Of a DNA stretch of 53,371 bases, positions 32,139 to 44,551 are shown piece by piece. The stretch is taken from contig NC_049982.1 of the NCBI RefSeq assembly GCF_000003815.2, positions 14,017,505 to 14,070,875 on the forward strand, read 5' to 3'. This DNA comes from Branchiostoma floridae (Eukaryota > Chordata > Leptocardii > Amphioxiformes > Branchiostomatidae). The translations under genes and the position numbers were made by a program. Every line of letters begins with the position of its first letter. Positions within the stretch are counted from its first letter, which is position 1. The notes beneath the pieces are model-generated. The model ran no database searches. It was not told the DNA's origin and saw only the letters and a program-made list of their open reading frames with translations.

Positions 32139-35100
32139 TTACTCTCCTCCCTTCAGAATCCGGACGAACTCATTGTACTTGATGTTTCCCTTGTCGTCCA
32201 GGGGCAGCACCTTCAGCGTCTCCGCCACCTCTTCCTTGGTGAACGGCTTCTCCCCAGCAGTCGAGACGAGGGTGATGAAGCTGTGTACATGTAGTTGTGA
32301 AGGGAAGAGAAATGGGTGTAGGAAAAGCTTTCTGTCTATCTTGCAATGAGTTTACAAAAATATTTATATTGTGGCTCGGTGCCTATCTTATAAGAATCAT
32401 ATTCGAAGCTACCGCTTTATTTTTACAGCTAGAATCTATGCAAATGAAATTAATTGGTACATTTTTGTTAGATCTTCTAGGTAGAACCCAAGCAAACAAT
32501 CGTCCGTCCTGTGTACGCATATTGACAAAGGGAATTAACCCCATGCATTAAATGGTAAATAGACCAAAACAAACTACCCAATACTTGGAACGAACAAGAT
32601 GTTCTTTTCCGACTACACTGTCCAGGACGCAGAAGAACTTCTCTCAAATGGCCTAAAGCCGCTAGCAGCGCTACTCTATCAGACTAAGACACGACTTACC
32701 CGTCTTTATGTATCCCCGTTCCTGCTGCGTCTAAGTTTTCGAACGCTTCTAACAGAACTTCCTCCTTGTCCGAACCTGTGGCAGAAATCAGAAGTGCTTA
32801 GAATTTTGAATTCGGAACGCTGCTGACAGTCGTTGTTTTAACAAATTCTGACACAAAAATTTTCCATTGTCTAACGTCGCTACTCCTAAACACATGTTTT
32901 AAATGGAGGACATACCTTGAAGTTTACCGCCGAAGAGTGTCATGAACATGGTGAAGTTGATGGGACCGGTGGCCTGGCCAATCATGGCGTCAAGATCCTT
33001 GTCAGTAACTGACTTCCCTACAAGATAAGGGGGAGAGGGGCACGACATGAGAAGTTTTTTTTGACGGTTCATGAGGGCGCAATTTTATTTGTAGCCATCA
33101 TCAAACCTGGAAGAAACGTTGAGGTTAGCTGATGTTTCCTTCATTATTTTTCCCAATCCAACTTACAATTTGATCATTTCTTTCTTGTGTTTTCTTTTTG
33201 CTATCAAACCCCGTCATCGATATTGAATATAACGTTACAGAAGTTTGTTGTAATGTAGGTAGCAACAAGATTTTCAGGTAACAAAATGCAGGATATTACA
33301 GATAAGAAGCCTTAGCTCTTCCATACTTCAGTGGTAAATACAACATGTTCGTAGGTAACGACCGGCGCTAAATCGAAATGTGAAAACAGAAAACACAGAA
33401 GTTGAGCGAGTAGAAAATAAGACAGAAAGCTACAAATACACAATATTTTTATGTACAGCATCACATCAGCCCAAACATGCATCAGATGATCTAAAGGAAA
33501 AATGGCATGGGTCTAAAACGGCATAGACAATATACAATAGTAGAAGAAAAGAAGGAAGGAAGGGAGGAAAGAAGACAGCACGGACTCACCAAGCCTCTCA
33601 AACACCACCACAAGGTCACTCTTTTCCAGGAAGCCATTGTGGTCGACATCACAGAGCATAAAACACTGGGAACGGCATTGGGCAAAGCAAACAATCAACA
33701 GCAGACAATAGGTAAACAACAACACAGGTGATAGCTTGGGCAGTGTTTCAAAAGCTCCCCAAGCGACCATCTGATGAAGTGCTTCACATAAAAGCTGCAA
33801 AGGTTGTACATACAAAGCCAGAAGAGGAGTGAATGTGATTTTCATTTCGTTATATCCTGAAAAAAAAAATATAGTAAATGTTGATTCAAAATCCATTACG
33901 ACTCTTGTTAATTGTAATTTGTGTATTGTTGACCCTTTATTGTAAACATCTTTTATTTCTGATTCCAGTTTATAGTAGTCTCTTTTCCGCCAAGATGAAA
34001 TACAGCAAGTCACCGTCCCTTCGTAATGTCCTTAGACAAAGAGTTTTTCTTTTGAATAGAAAGATAGAGTGCTGGGGTAGCGAGTAAACGAAGGAAGGAA
34101 TGTAGTGCATTGCGTACGACAGTGTGAGAGTCACGTGACACTGACGACATTTGGACGTGACGTCATCCCCATATACTCACCCAGTGTTGTCCAAGTCGTT
34201 TTTAGGTCGCTCTTGTCCACAACACCGTTTTTGTTAGCGTCAATCACAAGAAACGCCTGAGTTGGAGAAACATCTAGATATGAGCCGATGAGCTTTATTT
34301 TCGGAGAGTGCTTCTATCCCTGCCGCCAGTGCCGTGCGCTACATTTCTCCTAACGTCTACTACAAGTAGTTGCTACTTTTAATGTTGATTCACATTTTTG
34401 CGCTGAGGACGCATGATCGAGTCTTGCATTCCTTCCGTTTTGTATCATGGCCAAGTCACTATTAATAGAAACACATTGACTGTGTGGTGTCACTTTTGAG
34501 ACGTTACAGTTGCTGTAACCGTTATTTTCTTGCAACTAGTTAGTTTCAATCCGTCACAAATTGTAGGTTGTATGGTGCAAACAGGGAGATACAGCTGTAT
34601 TGGATACATTTTTCAGACTGCATAGGGTAACAGCTCAAGTTCGAATGAATTGACATACAATTGCACACTTTATTGCTCGGACAGCTGCCATGTTTCATGA
34701 GTCACTTTCTGTACCTGAGTTCCTTTTACAGTGAAGTAACGTCTCAGTCGGGATTCCTTTCCATCGCGTATTTGTGCCGTATCTCCCATGTCTACCCAAC
34801 AGTCAACGCTTGTCAGCAGACGTGTCTGATTATTTTTGAGTGCTTTCCTCTCAACGCTTGTTATTCTTCGCGGTTGTGGTGATATGTTTTGTCTGGAATT
34901 GCCCGAAATGCATCCACTATATCTGACCAAAGTTATATAGCTGCTATTCGACATTATATTGTAAAAAATTGCGACAGTGTTGCATGTTAGAGTGAAGATC
35001 TAAATTTTTAAACGTAATATAGTTATCAGATGTGGCACACACAAGCATTGAAAACCTCATTTCTCTCGCTCTCTTCTCTGCGCATGCTCTTTTACTTTCT

Positions 35101-36766
35101 GATGACTCGTTTGCCAAATTCTAGGCAGGAGTGTCACCGTGAAGCCTAGGTCAAGAGCGCAGAAGTCAGACGTTGTTTCTACCAGAGGAATTGTAGCAAT
35201 GTAGGCATTGAGATAACGAGAATATTTACGAAATTATTCTGCTACGTCATACTTATGTCTAAACACGTCAAAATAACAGTCACTCATGCTAGCTTTCTGG
35301 CAACTACTCCGCGAGAGAGGCTGATTTGTCGTCGAAGGAATCCGACACATTTCTCACCCATGGGAGAAGTCCTCTGTGAACTCGTTTTGGGTTCAATCAA
35401 ATAAGGGTTCGATTAGCAGGCACTTAATCCTGATTAAGTTTTATTTTCTTTCGCCAGCAGACAAATTGTCTGTGTAAAGCTGATACAGAGCTTATACCAC
35501 GGGAGATGGGTGGTATGGCTGTTCCACTCTGCTATGGATCGCTTATAAATAGGACTGAATGTGCCAAATCATACATTAGGGTTAAACTTGACCAGTAACT
35601 GCGCAATAACTGCGCATGACGGAGGCACGAGTTATTGGGATGGTGTCGGCTGGAATGTATAGTCGTGTACTTTGTTATACAAACCTGTCAAACTAGCGCG
35701 GTAGTTGGACAAGATACACATCGTGTTGCCGTTTTCTATATTCTATATCGGTAGTTTGGTTTCACACCAGTCATCCCTTTTTTCACATATATTAGCTTAC
35801 CCCGTAAATAGTGTTTCTGTGGTTCTTCGAATTCTTATCGTAGATACTCTAGCGTAACCTTTGACAGTGTGGTGCTTCAAAAATCAAATTTTCTGATGCA
35901 CGTTTTGCGCTAAACCCCTGAATTTGATACATTGATCTTGACGACGTCGACGTCTTTTTGCTGGTAGCATGTTTTTTTTTGGTTCGTTAACACTACAGTA
36001 AGCATGTCATAGTAAGCATATCATTTACTTCTTACAATCCATAACATCTTAGGTAACTTTTCTTTACAACAATATTGATGCTCACTCCAACTTACTACTT
36101 ACAACCGTAATAATTCGTGTCGTTTTCTGCTGATCTGGCTGCTAACCGTCCGACAGCTCACTGATTTTTAATGACCAAAATGGGTACTACATGCGCTACA
36201 TACTGTTCCCTCCCTCTCCTATCCCGAGGGATTCCGACAAGTGCCGATGAACCTACCTCCTTGAATTCCTGGATCTGGCTTTGGTCGAAGTGAGCGAAGA
36301 CATTGGAGGTGGCACGAGCAGCGCGCTGCTTCGGTCCTGCCTTCTTCTTGGCCTTTCTGCTTGCCTGATGAACAGAATTAGAGTTATTATTCAAGTTTGA
36401 TATCGTTGAACGTGCTCTACGTGGTTAGATAGACATTCCGAGAAAGATACTCGAAAATAATCATTGAATTGTCATGCGACACAAGAAATAAAGCAGCACT
36501 ACATAAAAGTAGAATATAGAAGCCTTTTCATGCAAAACAGATATTTCTCAGATCTATTGATTTTATCATTTGTGAAAGCCTTTCGACATCACTGCCCCGT
36601 GAACAGACGATGTGATTTATTTTCACTCTGCACTTTCTCCGCCAAAAAGTATGAAAGTGAGTTTTAAAAGCGGATTTGACATAGCTCAGATAAGAAGCGT
36701 ATGAAGTTTTTGTTCTTCAGATAAGTGTCAATGATTTTGATTTTTAAGGCACTAAAAACTTACCAT
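32139..36766 (-). CDS. Myosin regulatory light chain 1
   Basis: A myosin II regulatory light chain that binds the heavy-chain neck and controls contraction. Coding exons (minus): 36766-36764 (ATG only), 36364-36257, then 34256-34181 or the alternative 33665-33590, then 33017-32916, 32775-32700, 32280-32139; 168 residues either way. The N-terminus [15 protein letters not shown] leads to the kinase-site region [11 protein letters not shown] (Thr20/Ser21), then [13 protein letters not shown]-hand 1 loop [12 protein letters not shown] keeps its metal ligands. [28 protein letters not shown] and [17 protein letters not shown] follow the family order. Introns are GT-AG with agreeing phases. AATAAA at 31664-31669 (minus) is a possible poly(A) signal. 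Confidence 0.95.
33590..33665 (-). CDS. Alternative EF-hand 1 exon of myosin light chain 1
   Basis: A second 76-nt exon encodes [20 protein letters not shown] then VFERLG. It lies between acceptor CCGTTCCCAG and donor G|GTGAGT. Size and phases (0 in, 1 out) equal those of 34256-34181. Its loop [12 protein letters not shown] is a full EF-hand loop. Using both exons in series would shift the frame, so only one can be used per mRNA. It changes the residues after the loop from KTTWTTL to VVVFERL. That it is spliced in life is inferred. Confidence 0.85.
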
Positions 36767-36885
36767 TTTGCAGCGTCTTTCTCGTGCACAGCCTCACCAG
36801 TCCTCTTCAGCGGCAGGAAAACGCCAAGAATTTTCTCCTCCTAATCAAGGGGGGATGTTTGAGGAGAAATATCGAGCCGCCGCGC

Positions 36886-36896
36886 GATATAAATAG
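36886..36896 (-). promoter_or_regulatory. TATA/MEF2-like site of myosin light chain 1
   Basis: CTATTTATATC on the minus strand lies about 120 bases before the ATG. A near-CArG word CCGTATATGG at 36921-36930 lies just beyond; it differs from CC(A/T)6GG at one position. Myosin light chain gene 2 has a similar A/T core at a similar distance. Confidence 0.55.
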
Positions 36897-37430
36897 CGGC
36901 GGACGTCTTGGCAGGCGCAGCCGTATATGGAGAGGTGTCTCTGCCAACTTCGTGTTTCTGTTTTCCCCTGGCACATAGCAAACTTTTCCTGCCTCCAGAG
37001 ATGGCCTGAATATGATTAATGCCGTGTTAGTGGTGGCATGGAGAGGGACGAACCATTTTAGATTAGGGGCATTTTACTGACGCAGTGCCCTGTATACAGG
37101 GACGCTGTTGTTGGTGTGCATTTGCTCTCACATCTCCTCCTATTGATATGATATAATAAGGCGGATGTTGTCCCGATGGTTTGAGGATTGTTACTTCGAC
37201 CCCGGTAGTTGAACAGTTTTGAGCTTTGTTCCAACATAAAGAAAACACTCACCATGAATTTTCAGTCGCTCTCGTCGACCTAAGCTTAAAACTGTGGCAG
37301 TCAGATGATGTCTAAATGACTTCAAAGCAGGCAAAAAGGATAAGTCAGTATCTTCATTGTGGACTGACGTTCCTTAGTTGGTGCAGTCATACATTTCCAG
37401 ACTTGATTGATTACACACAACATATACATA

Positions 37431-37441
37431 TAACACACACA

Positions 37442-37479
<38 letters not shown>

Positions 37480-37585
37480 AACAAACATGGACATACACGC
37501 GCGCGCGCACACACACACACACACAGACACACTCACAGACACACACACACACACACGCACGCACAAACGCACACACACATGCTCG
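37431..37585. repeat. (CA)n microsatellite
   Basis: ACAC array with CACAAA and GCGC interruptions. Open frames here are repeat artefacts. Confidence 0.97.
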
Positions 37586-37845
37586 ATCCTTTCTTGTGTA
37601 CTTCACGTTCCCTGGCTAAGGACGGTGTTTGACTTTCCTTGACTATGTGACGTCAAGGCTGCCACTCTCCCTGTGAGACCAAATCAATGTCACAATGGAA
37701 TGCCTTCATGCCGTAGACAATGCGCTCCAACACAGTCAGTCAAGAGCGCAACTACAAATAGGTTTATTCTCACTGAGGATACTGTGTGTCCTTAGACTAG
37801 AATGCTTCACGTGTTGCCAGCTAGACGTATATTAGTTTCAATCAG

Positions 37846-37900
37846 TGAAATGGTGTTTTAGGTCTAATGTAGTGAAATGGTGTTTTAGGTCTAATGTAGT
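37846..37900. repeat. 27-bp tandem duplication
   Basis: AGTGAAATGGTGTTTTAGGT plus CTAATGT is present twice in direct succession. Recent, since the copies are identical. Confidence 0.9.
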
Positions 37901-38051
37901 TTAGGCATTCTATCTACGAAAATAGTAATGTATTGTTAGAATTACAGATGCGTCGATTGGTGAATAGAATTGTCCTGCTAAGTATATAACTGTTTGACAA
38001 TAATACCTTCCCGGAGTAAAATCCAAGTACAGCTGTATGTGATCATGCTTA

Positions 38052-38629
38052 CGAGGGGCGTTCAATAAGAAATGCTCCTGACCCATTTTCCATAGCAGGA
38101 GATTAATGAAACTTGGCACAGCTATTAGTCTTTCTCTTCATAGGAACCACCCAGATTTATGAATTTCTCCCATTGTTTGATGCATCTCTGGACACCGTTT
38201 TTGTAGGACACCCCAGGTTGGTCCTCCAACAAATACCTCATCAATGACAAAAGAGGGACGACCAGGTCTGGGAGCTGTTTCCACAGACTTCCGGCCATGT
38301 TTGAATTCACGATGCCAGCGTTTTACAAGGTCATATGATGGGGCATCATCACCATAAGTTTCTTTCATTTCATCAAAAGTCTCCTTTGGTGCGCGTCCTT
38401 TCAAATACAAAAACCGAATCACTGCGCGACACTCAACTGGCTCCATTTCACACCTGGCTCATTTCACACCTGACTCAGTTCAAACACCTTTAAATCAGAA
38501 ACTACTGATAGTTCAGAGCTGGTTTTTGCCACAAAACTTATAGAGATATCAATCATTACACATGCTAAATTTCATTTAGATCAGACAACTGGAAGTGTGT
38601 CAGGGCTATTACTTATTGAACGCCCCTCG
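38052..38629 (-). mobile_element. Internally deleted mariner element
   Basis: The 578-bp element starts CGAGGGGCGTTCAATAAG after TA and ends CTTATTGAACGCCCCTCG before TA, so inverted ends and TA duplications are intact. On the minus strand it encodes the first part of a mariner transposase: MEPVECRAVIRFLYLKGRAP, DDAPSYDLVKRWHREFKHGR, ETAPRPGRPS, the paired-type HTH DNA-binding region. After RPS the sequence jumps to the C-terminal end (WEKFINLGGSYEEKD, in another frame). The DDD catalytic core is gone, so the copy cannot move itself. Confidence 0.92.
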
Positions 38630-40150
38630 TACTGTCAGTTGTATCCAATGCTATCCTGCTTTATCTGTACCAGTCAGCACCGTTGGTCGCCGATCAGTTT
38701 GACAGCTAAGTTATAATGGATGGTAGCGAGCATTCAAAAGTCCATCAGTGATAACGTTAAGGGTGCGTTTTTCTGACATATGGCTGCTATATTACATCTA
38801 TTGAGAGACTATGGAAGACTGAGCATTCTTATTAAACAGGATGGATATTGGCAACTGATGAATAGCATTAACAGGCCGGTAGGAGTAAATATCCACTTTC
38901 TGTATCCCTCTAAAACTTGGAACTTTCTGAGCTTAAGAATGTTAGCGAAGGACATCAATATTTTGATGGAATGGAGATCGTCGCACAAACATACCAAAGG
39001 GCTTGTGGGAGGCATCTTTACCCCAAGACCTTCTCAGAGACACATTCCTTACAGCCAAGTGTCCTTCCCTTATCTCAGCGACCTTCGGTGTCCCCAATGA
39101 AAAGGTCTTAGTCAGCGGAACAAGTATTTCTTACGTCCCCTGCTGTTCAGGACGAATGCCAACTTGCATGCCTGCAAATGCAATTGTCGATTTTGCTCAC
39201 TTATTTGTGTTTTGCTGCCTTAACTGGATTCTCTCTGACAAGGGTCGTTTCTTCCCTACATGATGTATTCAGGAGACGTCTGTTCAATTTTTCGTGAGTC
39301 GAAAAGGCCTCATGTCTGTCCTTTCTTTGTTCACCTACATCAACCTTGAATATGTGAGTTTGGCTAAACCGTGCACCCGTTTGATAACTAAAATGGATAC
39401 CATCGAACTGGATTATTTGATACATGAGATGATCTTTTTTGTGACAGGTACTGTGGTGAATGATGCCACTAATGGGTAGGGGTGGGGCGTGCCCTTATTT
39501 CTCCCTGACCACGCTATGATATCACTACCATGCCATTAAAAGTGAAATAAAGAAGCATTGCGAGTCCCTTAGTATCTTTATTCCAATAAACATGACGGTC
39601 GTCTGTCCAAGGTCACTCACACACCAAGGTCACACAGATATTCCACGTACAGGAACATAGCTTCTACACTTCGATTTCTCACTTAAAGAGTCTATTGTAA
39701 ATACATGCCAAGCAATTGTGCTAGAACTCTACTTTAAGGACAACGTTTTCTTGATATTCTTCATTTACATGTTTGAGACATTGTGCACTTGGGAATCCAT
39801 CTATAAGACGCATTCGGTAACGTTACATGTAATCCTAGACGATATAAATCATTCTGTCTTGTCACAGAGTCGGATCAGAAGAGAGTGGGGGACAAATAGT
39901 AACACGGGGACCATTCTTTATTTCATTTTTACAGTTTCGTGTAGAACTATGACAAAGCTTCTTATTACACATAAGGCTGCAGAAAGGGTTTTTAGAAATA
40001 CTCGATGAATGCCGTAGGTTGGTCTTTGCTGTGGCTTCTTATCCTAGATGTCATTGTTACACTTGGCACTTCATCGTCCTTTGGTATCGACCAAAGCAGT
40101 ATCCACGAAACCCCTAGATGTAGCCTCCCGCCTCCAGATTCTCCCTTTCT

Positions 40151-42666
40151 TTAGTCTTCTACCTCCTTACCCTTGAGGACTGCAGTGAAGTCGCGGTAGT
40201 AGAACATCCCCTTGTGATCGACGTTCGCTATCTCCATCATGGCACTCAACTGACAAGTGGGACAGAAACATGATATTAATGCTGATGTTTACCAAATGTA
40301 TCTTACATACATTAAACACTTACATAAACGAAGGTACGTTCATCCCGCATTAATTCCTCTTTCTCCTGGAACGTAGGAGACAAAGACAAAAAAGACGGCT
40401 TACCTCTTCAGCGTTCAGCTTGTCGCCGTACGGCGCCTTTGTCAGCAATTCTACCAAGCTGTAACAATTTGACAAAAACACTAAATACGAGACCAATCCA
40501 ACAAAATGAAACAGGCATGTTGTTTCGCGTGTTTTACCATAAAAGCAACTTCTATAGCATGCCATGGCCAATGGATGCATAACGTTATGTAGCTTATTGG
40601 ACGATACAAGGATATTTTCAAGACATTATTGCTGAATACTTACGCCGCCTTTTTGATTTTGCCCGTCTTGTTTGGATCAAAGAACTCAAATGCTTTGTTG
40701 ATGTCGTCTTCTGGATCCGTACCTGACAAAAACGATATGAAAAGTCAAGTTGTTTGATTTTCAAATAAAACGTCTGCTGCAAGAATTGTTCGGTGGCAAC
40801 AAATTTCAGAAATATAACGGGAAATAAACTCGGAATACTTTCAACACATTCACTCACCATTCAACCGTCATTCATTGTGCATAATTAACTACTCCATTTT
40901 ATCTCTCCAAAACCAACTCAGGAAGGGTGCTTACCTCCCAGTTTGTTGGCGAAAAGAGACAGAAAGGCGGTGAAGTTCATCTGTGCTGGTGACTCCTTGA
41001 TCATACTGTCCACCAACTTGTCGTTAGGCTGCTTACCTATGACAATATCAACAATATCAATATCTCAATTGTTATGGATATTCGCTGCCTTATACATGTA
41101 CCTCATACGATTGAAAAGTTTTAATACCGACAGCGCTATAGTGATGTTCAATCATTGATTGAAAGCAATATTGTCTTCCATTGTGACTGGTAGAACTTTA
41201 ATTTTCCTCAGATTGAGGGGTGGGAACGAGTGTTGTGCTTACCTAGTGACGCAAACATGTCTTTCAAGTCGTCGTTCCCGATGAATCCGTCCCTGTCTTG
41301 GTCTATTAGGAAGAAAGCCTGTCAAGGGACAACAATATTTTAATAGGCTTCAAAAGATGGTGATATAAAAAAATTATATTTGTTCACTCCTTGGTCTACT
41401 ATACCTTGCAATCATGTACTCCACCATGCTATATCATGTCACAGACCATAATGTACTTCATTGTTTAGGATAGAGCTGATTTGATAATATTTAAACAGAT
41501 ACTTGGAGTGTAGTACCGTCTGACATCAGTGATGCATGTTGGGTTACATGTTATATATGTAACACTATTTTCTTTCAAATATCTAAGTCAAGTTAAGTTG
41601 CTGACAATAACAAAACATGTTCATCCTTTCAGCAGAACCAGCCCCCCCCCCCTCGAGACGAGGAATGGAATCTTCCGCTCCAATTCCTGACATACTTAAG
41701 ATTGTGGCTTGTACCAACATTTACCTAAGCCCGGGGGATGAAATGTCCCAACTCAGCGGTTGCCAAATAGGTAACTTGGATATCGCTGTCGTGTGCCGCC
41801 GATTAGTAAATTTCCATGGGAGATTACTACTAAGCTTCCTCCTTGTATATTTTAAACAAATGCAATTAATAGATACAGTTGTAATTGTAGTTTAGTCCTG
41901 TATCTTACTTTCCTTGTGGTCAATCTGGCATTTTGGCACCTCAATTGAGTCTATCTAAAAAACTTCAATTCAATGCGTTTATGTTGATACCATAAGTTTT
42001 CTTCAACCTTTTGGCCCAACTCTGCCTTCCCCTCCAAACCTTCTACCTGTTTAAAAACTAAACAGATAGACTTCGTCTCTACACATCGACTAGGGCACTT
42101 TTAGGTAATATCACGTCCCACTCGACCTTTGCAATTGGAGTCGTGTGGTGGGAAGTCAACCCGGTGTCGGAAGGGACACCCTTGTGCAAATCCCTCTCTC
42201 AAGTCCGGACACACTGATATTCCTGTATCGTATAGCATCGTGGTAGCCTTCCACTCGTGTTTTTAACATGTTTTCTCACCTCTTTCATCTCCTGAATCTG
42301 CCCTTTGTCGAACATGGCGAAGATGTTGGTACTCTTCCTGCCATACTTTCTCTTTCCTGCTGTCTTCTTGCGTGGCTTTCGTAGGGAAATGAAAAAGTAC
42401 AAAAAGTTGTAAGGTAAGAAAATATGTGTTAAAAGAAATGTTCTGGTGTATGGTAAAGTTCACTAAAATATACAGCAAACATTCTACAGTATAAAAGACA
42501 TGTAGCAATCTAGACGACTGCTCAGCTGCACGATTCATAATGTGCACCAGCATCTGAGCTCTATTTTCTTGTGCTAACATCTTGTGCTAAATGTATTTGT
42601 AAGTTAGAGTCCTACAGAAAGACTTAACGCATCTAGAAAATGTGATGTGAAACGCAGACTTACCAT
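40151..42666 (-). CDS. Myosin regulatory light chain 2
   Basis: A second light chain paralogue. Coding exons (minus): 42666-42664 (ATG only), 42375-42280, 41318-41243, 41036-40935, 40722-40644, 40458-40404, 40249-40151; 510 nt, 169 residues, all phases agree. The N-terminus [20 protein letters not shown] keeps the basic patch but has Ser-Thr where light chain 1 has Thr-Ser. [11 protein letters not shown] leads to EF-hand 1 loop [12 protein letters not shown]. Then [53 protein letters not shown] and [20 protein letters not shown]. The last EF-hand is split by an intron (40404/40249) that light chain 1 lacks. I found no second EF-hand 1 exon in intron 2. A muscle-type role is inferred. Confidence 0.93.
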
Positions 42667-42813
42667 ATTGCTGTAATTTTCTGTTCGAATCTACGACAAA
42701 AGACCCGGCAAGAAGAGGCGCTCTCAACCAAGAAGACAGATACTCGGGACGGGGTCCCCTTGCCAAGTAATTAGTGTTAAATACTTCAGAAGAGCGAAAT
42801 GGTTTGCTTTCGT

Positions 42814-42823
42814 CTATTTATGG
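42814..42823 (-). promoter_or_regulatory. TATA/CArG-like site of myosin light chain 2
   Basis: CCATAAATAG on the minus strand, about 150 bases before the ATG, could act as a TATA box or as a one-mismatch CArG box for SRF. It resembles the A/T core before light chain 1. Confidence 0.5.
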
Positions 42824-43463
42824 TATCCCGCGGGGCCCCGTGCCTCCTTCCCACCTTTTTTGGTGGAGTGTGGGCGAGCCTTTACAAGGTCGGAGTCGGC
42901 CAAGAATTCTCCTGTCATTTGTTCACAGTTGTCATTTGCTGACATACGGGACTTGCAACAAATAATTCTCTCTACTTTTCGGTTGTATGGTAACTGGAAG
43001 TGAAAGGTGTACGCTGAAAACTTCATTTCTGGAAGCTAAGCTAGAAGAATAGACATATTAAGTAGCTGACTTGCTGGTTTGTGACAAACAAAGTATACGC
43101 GCGAGACTTCTGTATTTGGTCACAGGCGTTTGCACAGCAGACTCTTGTCTGTGTGGAAATCTTGGGTATTTATAGGGTAGCAAAGGAGAGCGAAGGACTG
43201 TCGGCATTGTCAGACTATGGCAATTTCGAGCCGGAGCAGAATGATAATTTTTCAATTAGGCAGGAGGACCATGATTTTAACGGAAGCCTCTGAAGATTTC
43301 GGGAAGGAACGGAAGATTTGTAAGGACATGATAATGAATGAAAATAGACCCCGAAGTTTTTGATAACGGGGAGTGATGCTGCTCAAATACACACGGCCCT
43401 GGATTGGGAACTAGGGGTGATCCGTTTTAACATTAGGGGTCATTGTTTTGTTTTCAGAACTTT

Positions 43464-43900
43464 AATGAATGAATGAAGACCTTTATTGTGTTTGCCCAAC
43501 CGAGCTAAGTACAGGTCACAATAAGTCAAAAACATATATACATATAAAAGTATCACAAATCTTGTCTATCACAGAAGTTCGGCTTCTTCTCGCTTCTTGC
43601 ATTGGTAATGGTGAAATTATAGAACTGAATGGATTTAGCTATGGTTTGTTTGTCAAAACACATGAGGAATATAAACTTGTCCCTTCAATTGTCAGTGCTA
43701 CTCATGTGTCTAAAATGAGGGAATCTTTTTTCTATGTAATTAAATGGAATATTTCTATCATTGGCAAACATATCCCAATCAACAGTTCTTCCATGTTTGA
43801 AGTACAAAATTGGCAGATTTACCCCAATGGTTTTCAAGTCCAGGTACAAGGGAAGGGTAGAACGTGAAGGGGTGTAACTCAACAAGATATCGCCTTCTAG
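43464..43900 (-). mobile_element. Possible LINE 3'-end fragment, antisense
   Basis: On the minus strand it ends with CACAATAAAGGTCTTCATTC followed by ATTC repeats, a typical LINE 3' end with a microsatellite tail. The open frame over it on the plus strand has no domain. Confidence 0.5.
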
Positions 43901-44384
43901 AATTGGGGATTAAATGTTTCTCAATGTAGGATATCTTTACTAATAGACTAATAGAGTGTATTTCTATGGACTATCTATGTCTGTCTATGTAGAGAGTCTT
44001 ACAGTGACAACCCCCTACCACGCCCCCCCCCTCCGAATCCGAACTGTACAGGGATTCCTCCTAACCTTACTGTCAGACATGCTCGTCCAGGTTGGGTAGC
44101 GCATACGCCACCTAGCGGATGTGGTCATATCGCACACGGCATGCATTAAAGAATATTTCTAAGAATCTAACTGAACGTCTTATCAGTTGGTGACAACGTG
44201 ATTCCTCCATTAGACATTTACCCTGTCCGACATTCAAAACATAGATGTGTAGTACCGGCATAACAGACGGAACACAAATAAGGGTTCATGTATTATAAGG
44301 CTATTACCGTACGGTGACTCAATTTAAAATTACGCACACCAATACTTGTTGGTGCTCTCTCTGTCATTGTCAACAGTACACAAG

Positions 44385-44551
44385 ACAGAGATCTGGATAA
44401 GGGTTTTCTATAAGATATCCTTCTTGTTTTCCGAAAGCATGCCTGTTCAGGATATTCATATATACGAAGCAGAAATGTGGGCAAGGGTTTCCTATAAAAA
44501 GTCATTCTTGTTTTCTAAAAGGATGTCTGTTAAAGAAATATACACATATTT
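44385..44551. repeat. About 84-bp diverged tandem duplication
   Basis: Two units (44385-44468 and 44469-44551) share AAGGGTTTYCTATAA, TTCTTGTTTTC and CTGTTMA words in the same order, with scattered differences. The function is unknown. Confidence 0.7.

Larger units (their letters stand above)
36900..40150. other. Intergenic space between the two myosin light chain genes
   Basis: It contains the upstream region of light chain 1, a CA microsatellite, a short duplication, a deleted mariner and the 3' flank of light chain 2. AATAAA at 39577-39582 (minus) is a possible poly(A) signal for light chain 2. Open frames at 38780-39479 have no domain and are not called. Confidence 0.5.

Noticed and set aside
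33590-34256. Both EF-hand 1 exons used together as a longer light chain
   Set aside because: Each exon is 76 nt, so using both would break the frame downstream.
38780-39263. Overlapping plus-strand frames after the mariner
   Set aside because: No family resemblance and no splice support.
41319-42279. Possible alternative EF-hand exon in light chain 2
   Set aside because: I looked for a loop codon pattern and found none.
43469-43867. 132-codon plus-strand frame
   Set aside because: It overlaps a likely antisense LINE 3' end and has no domain.
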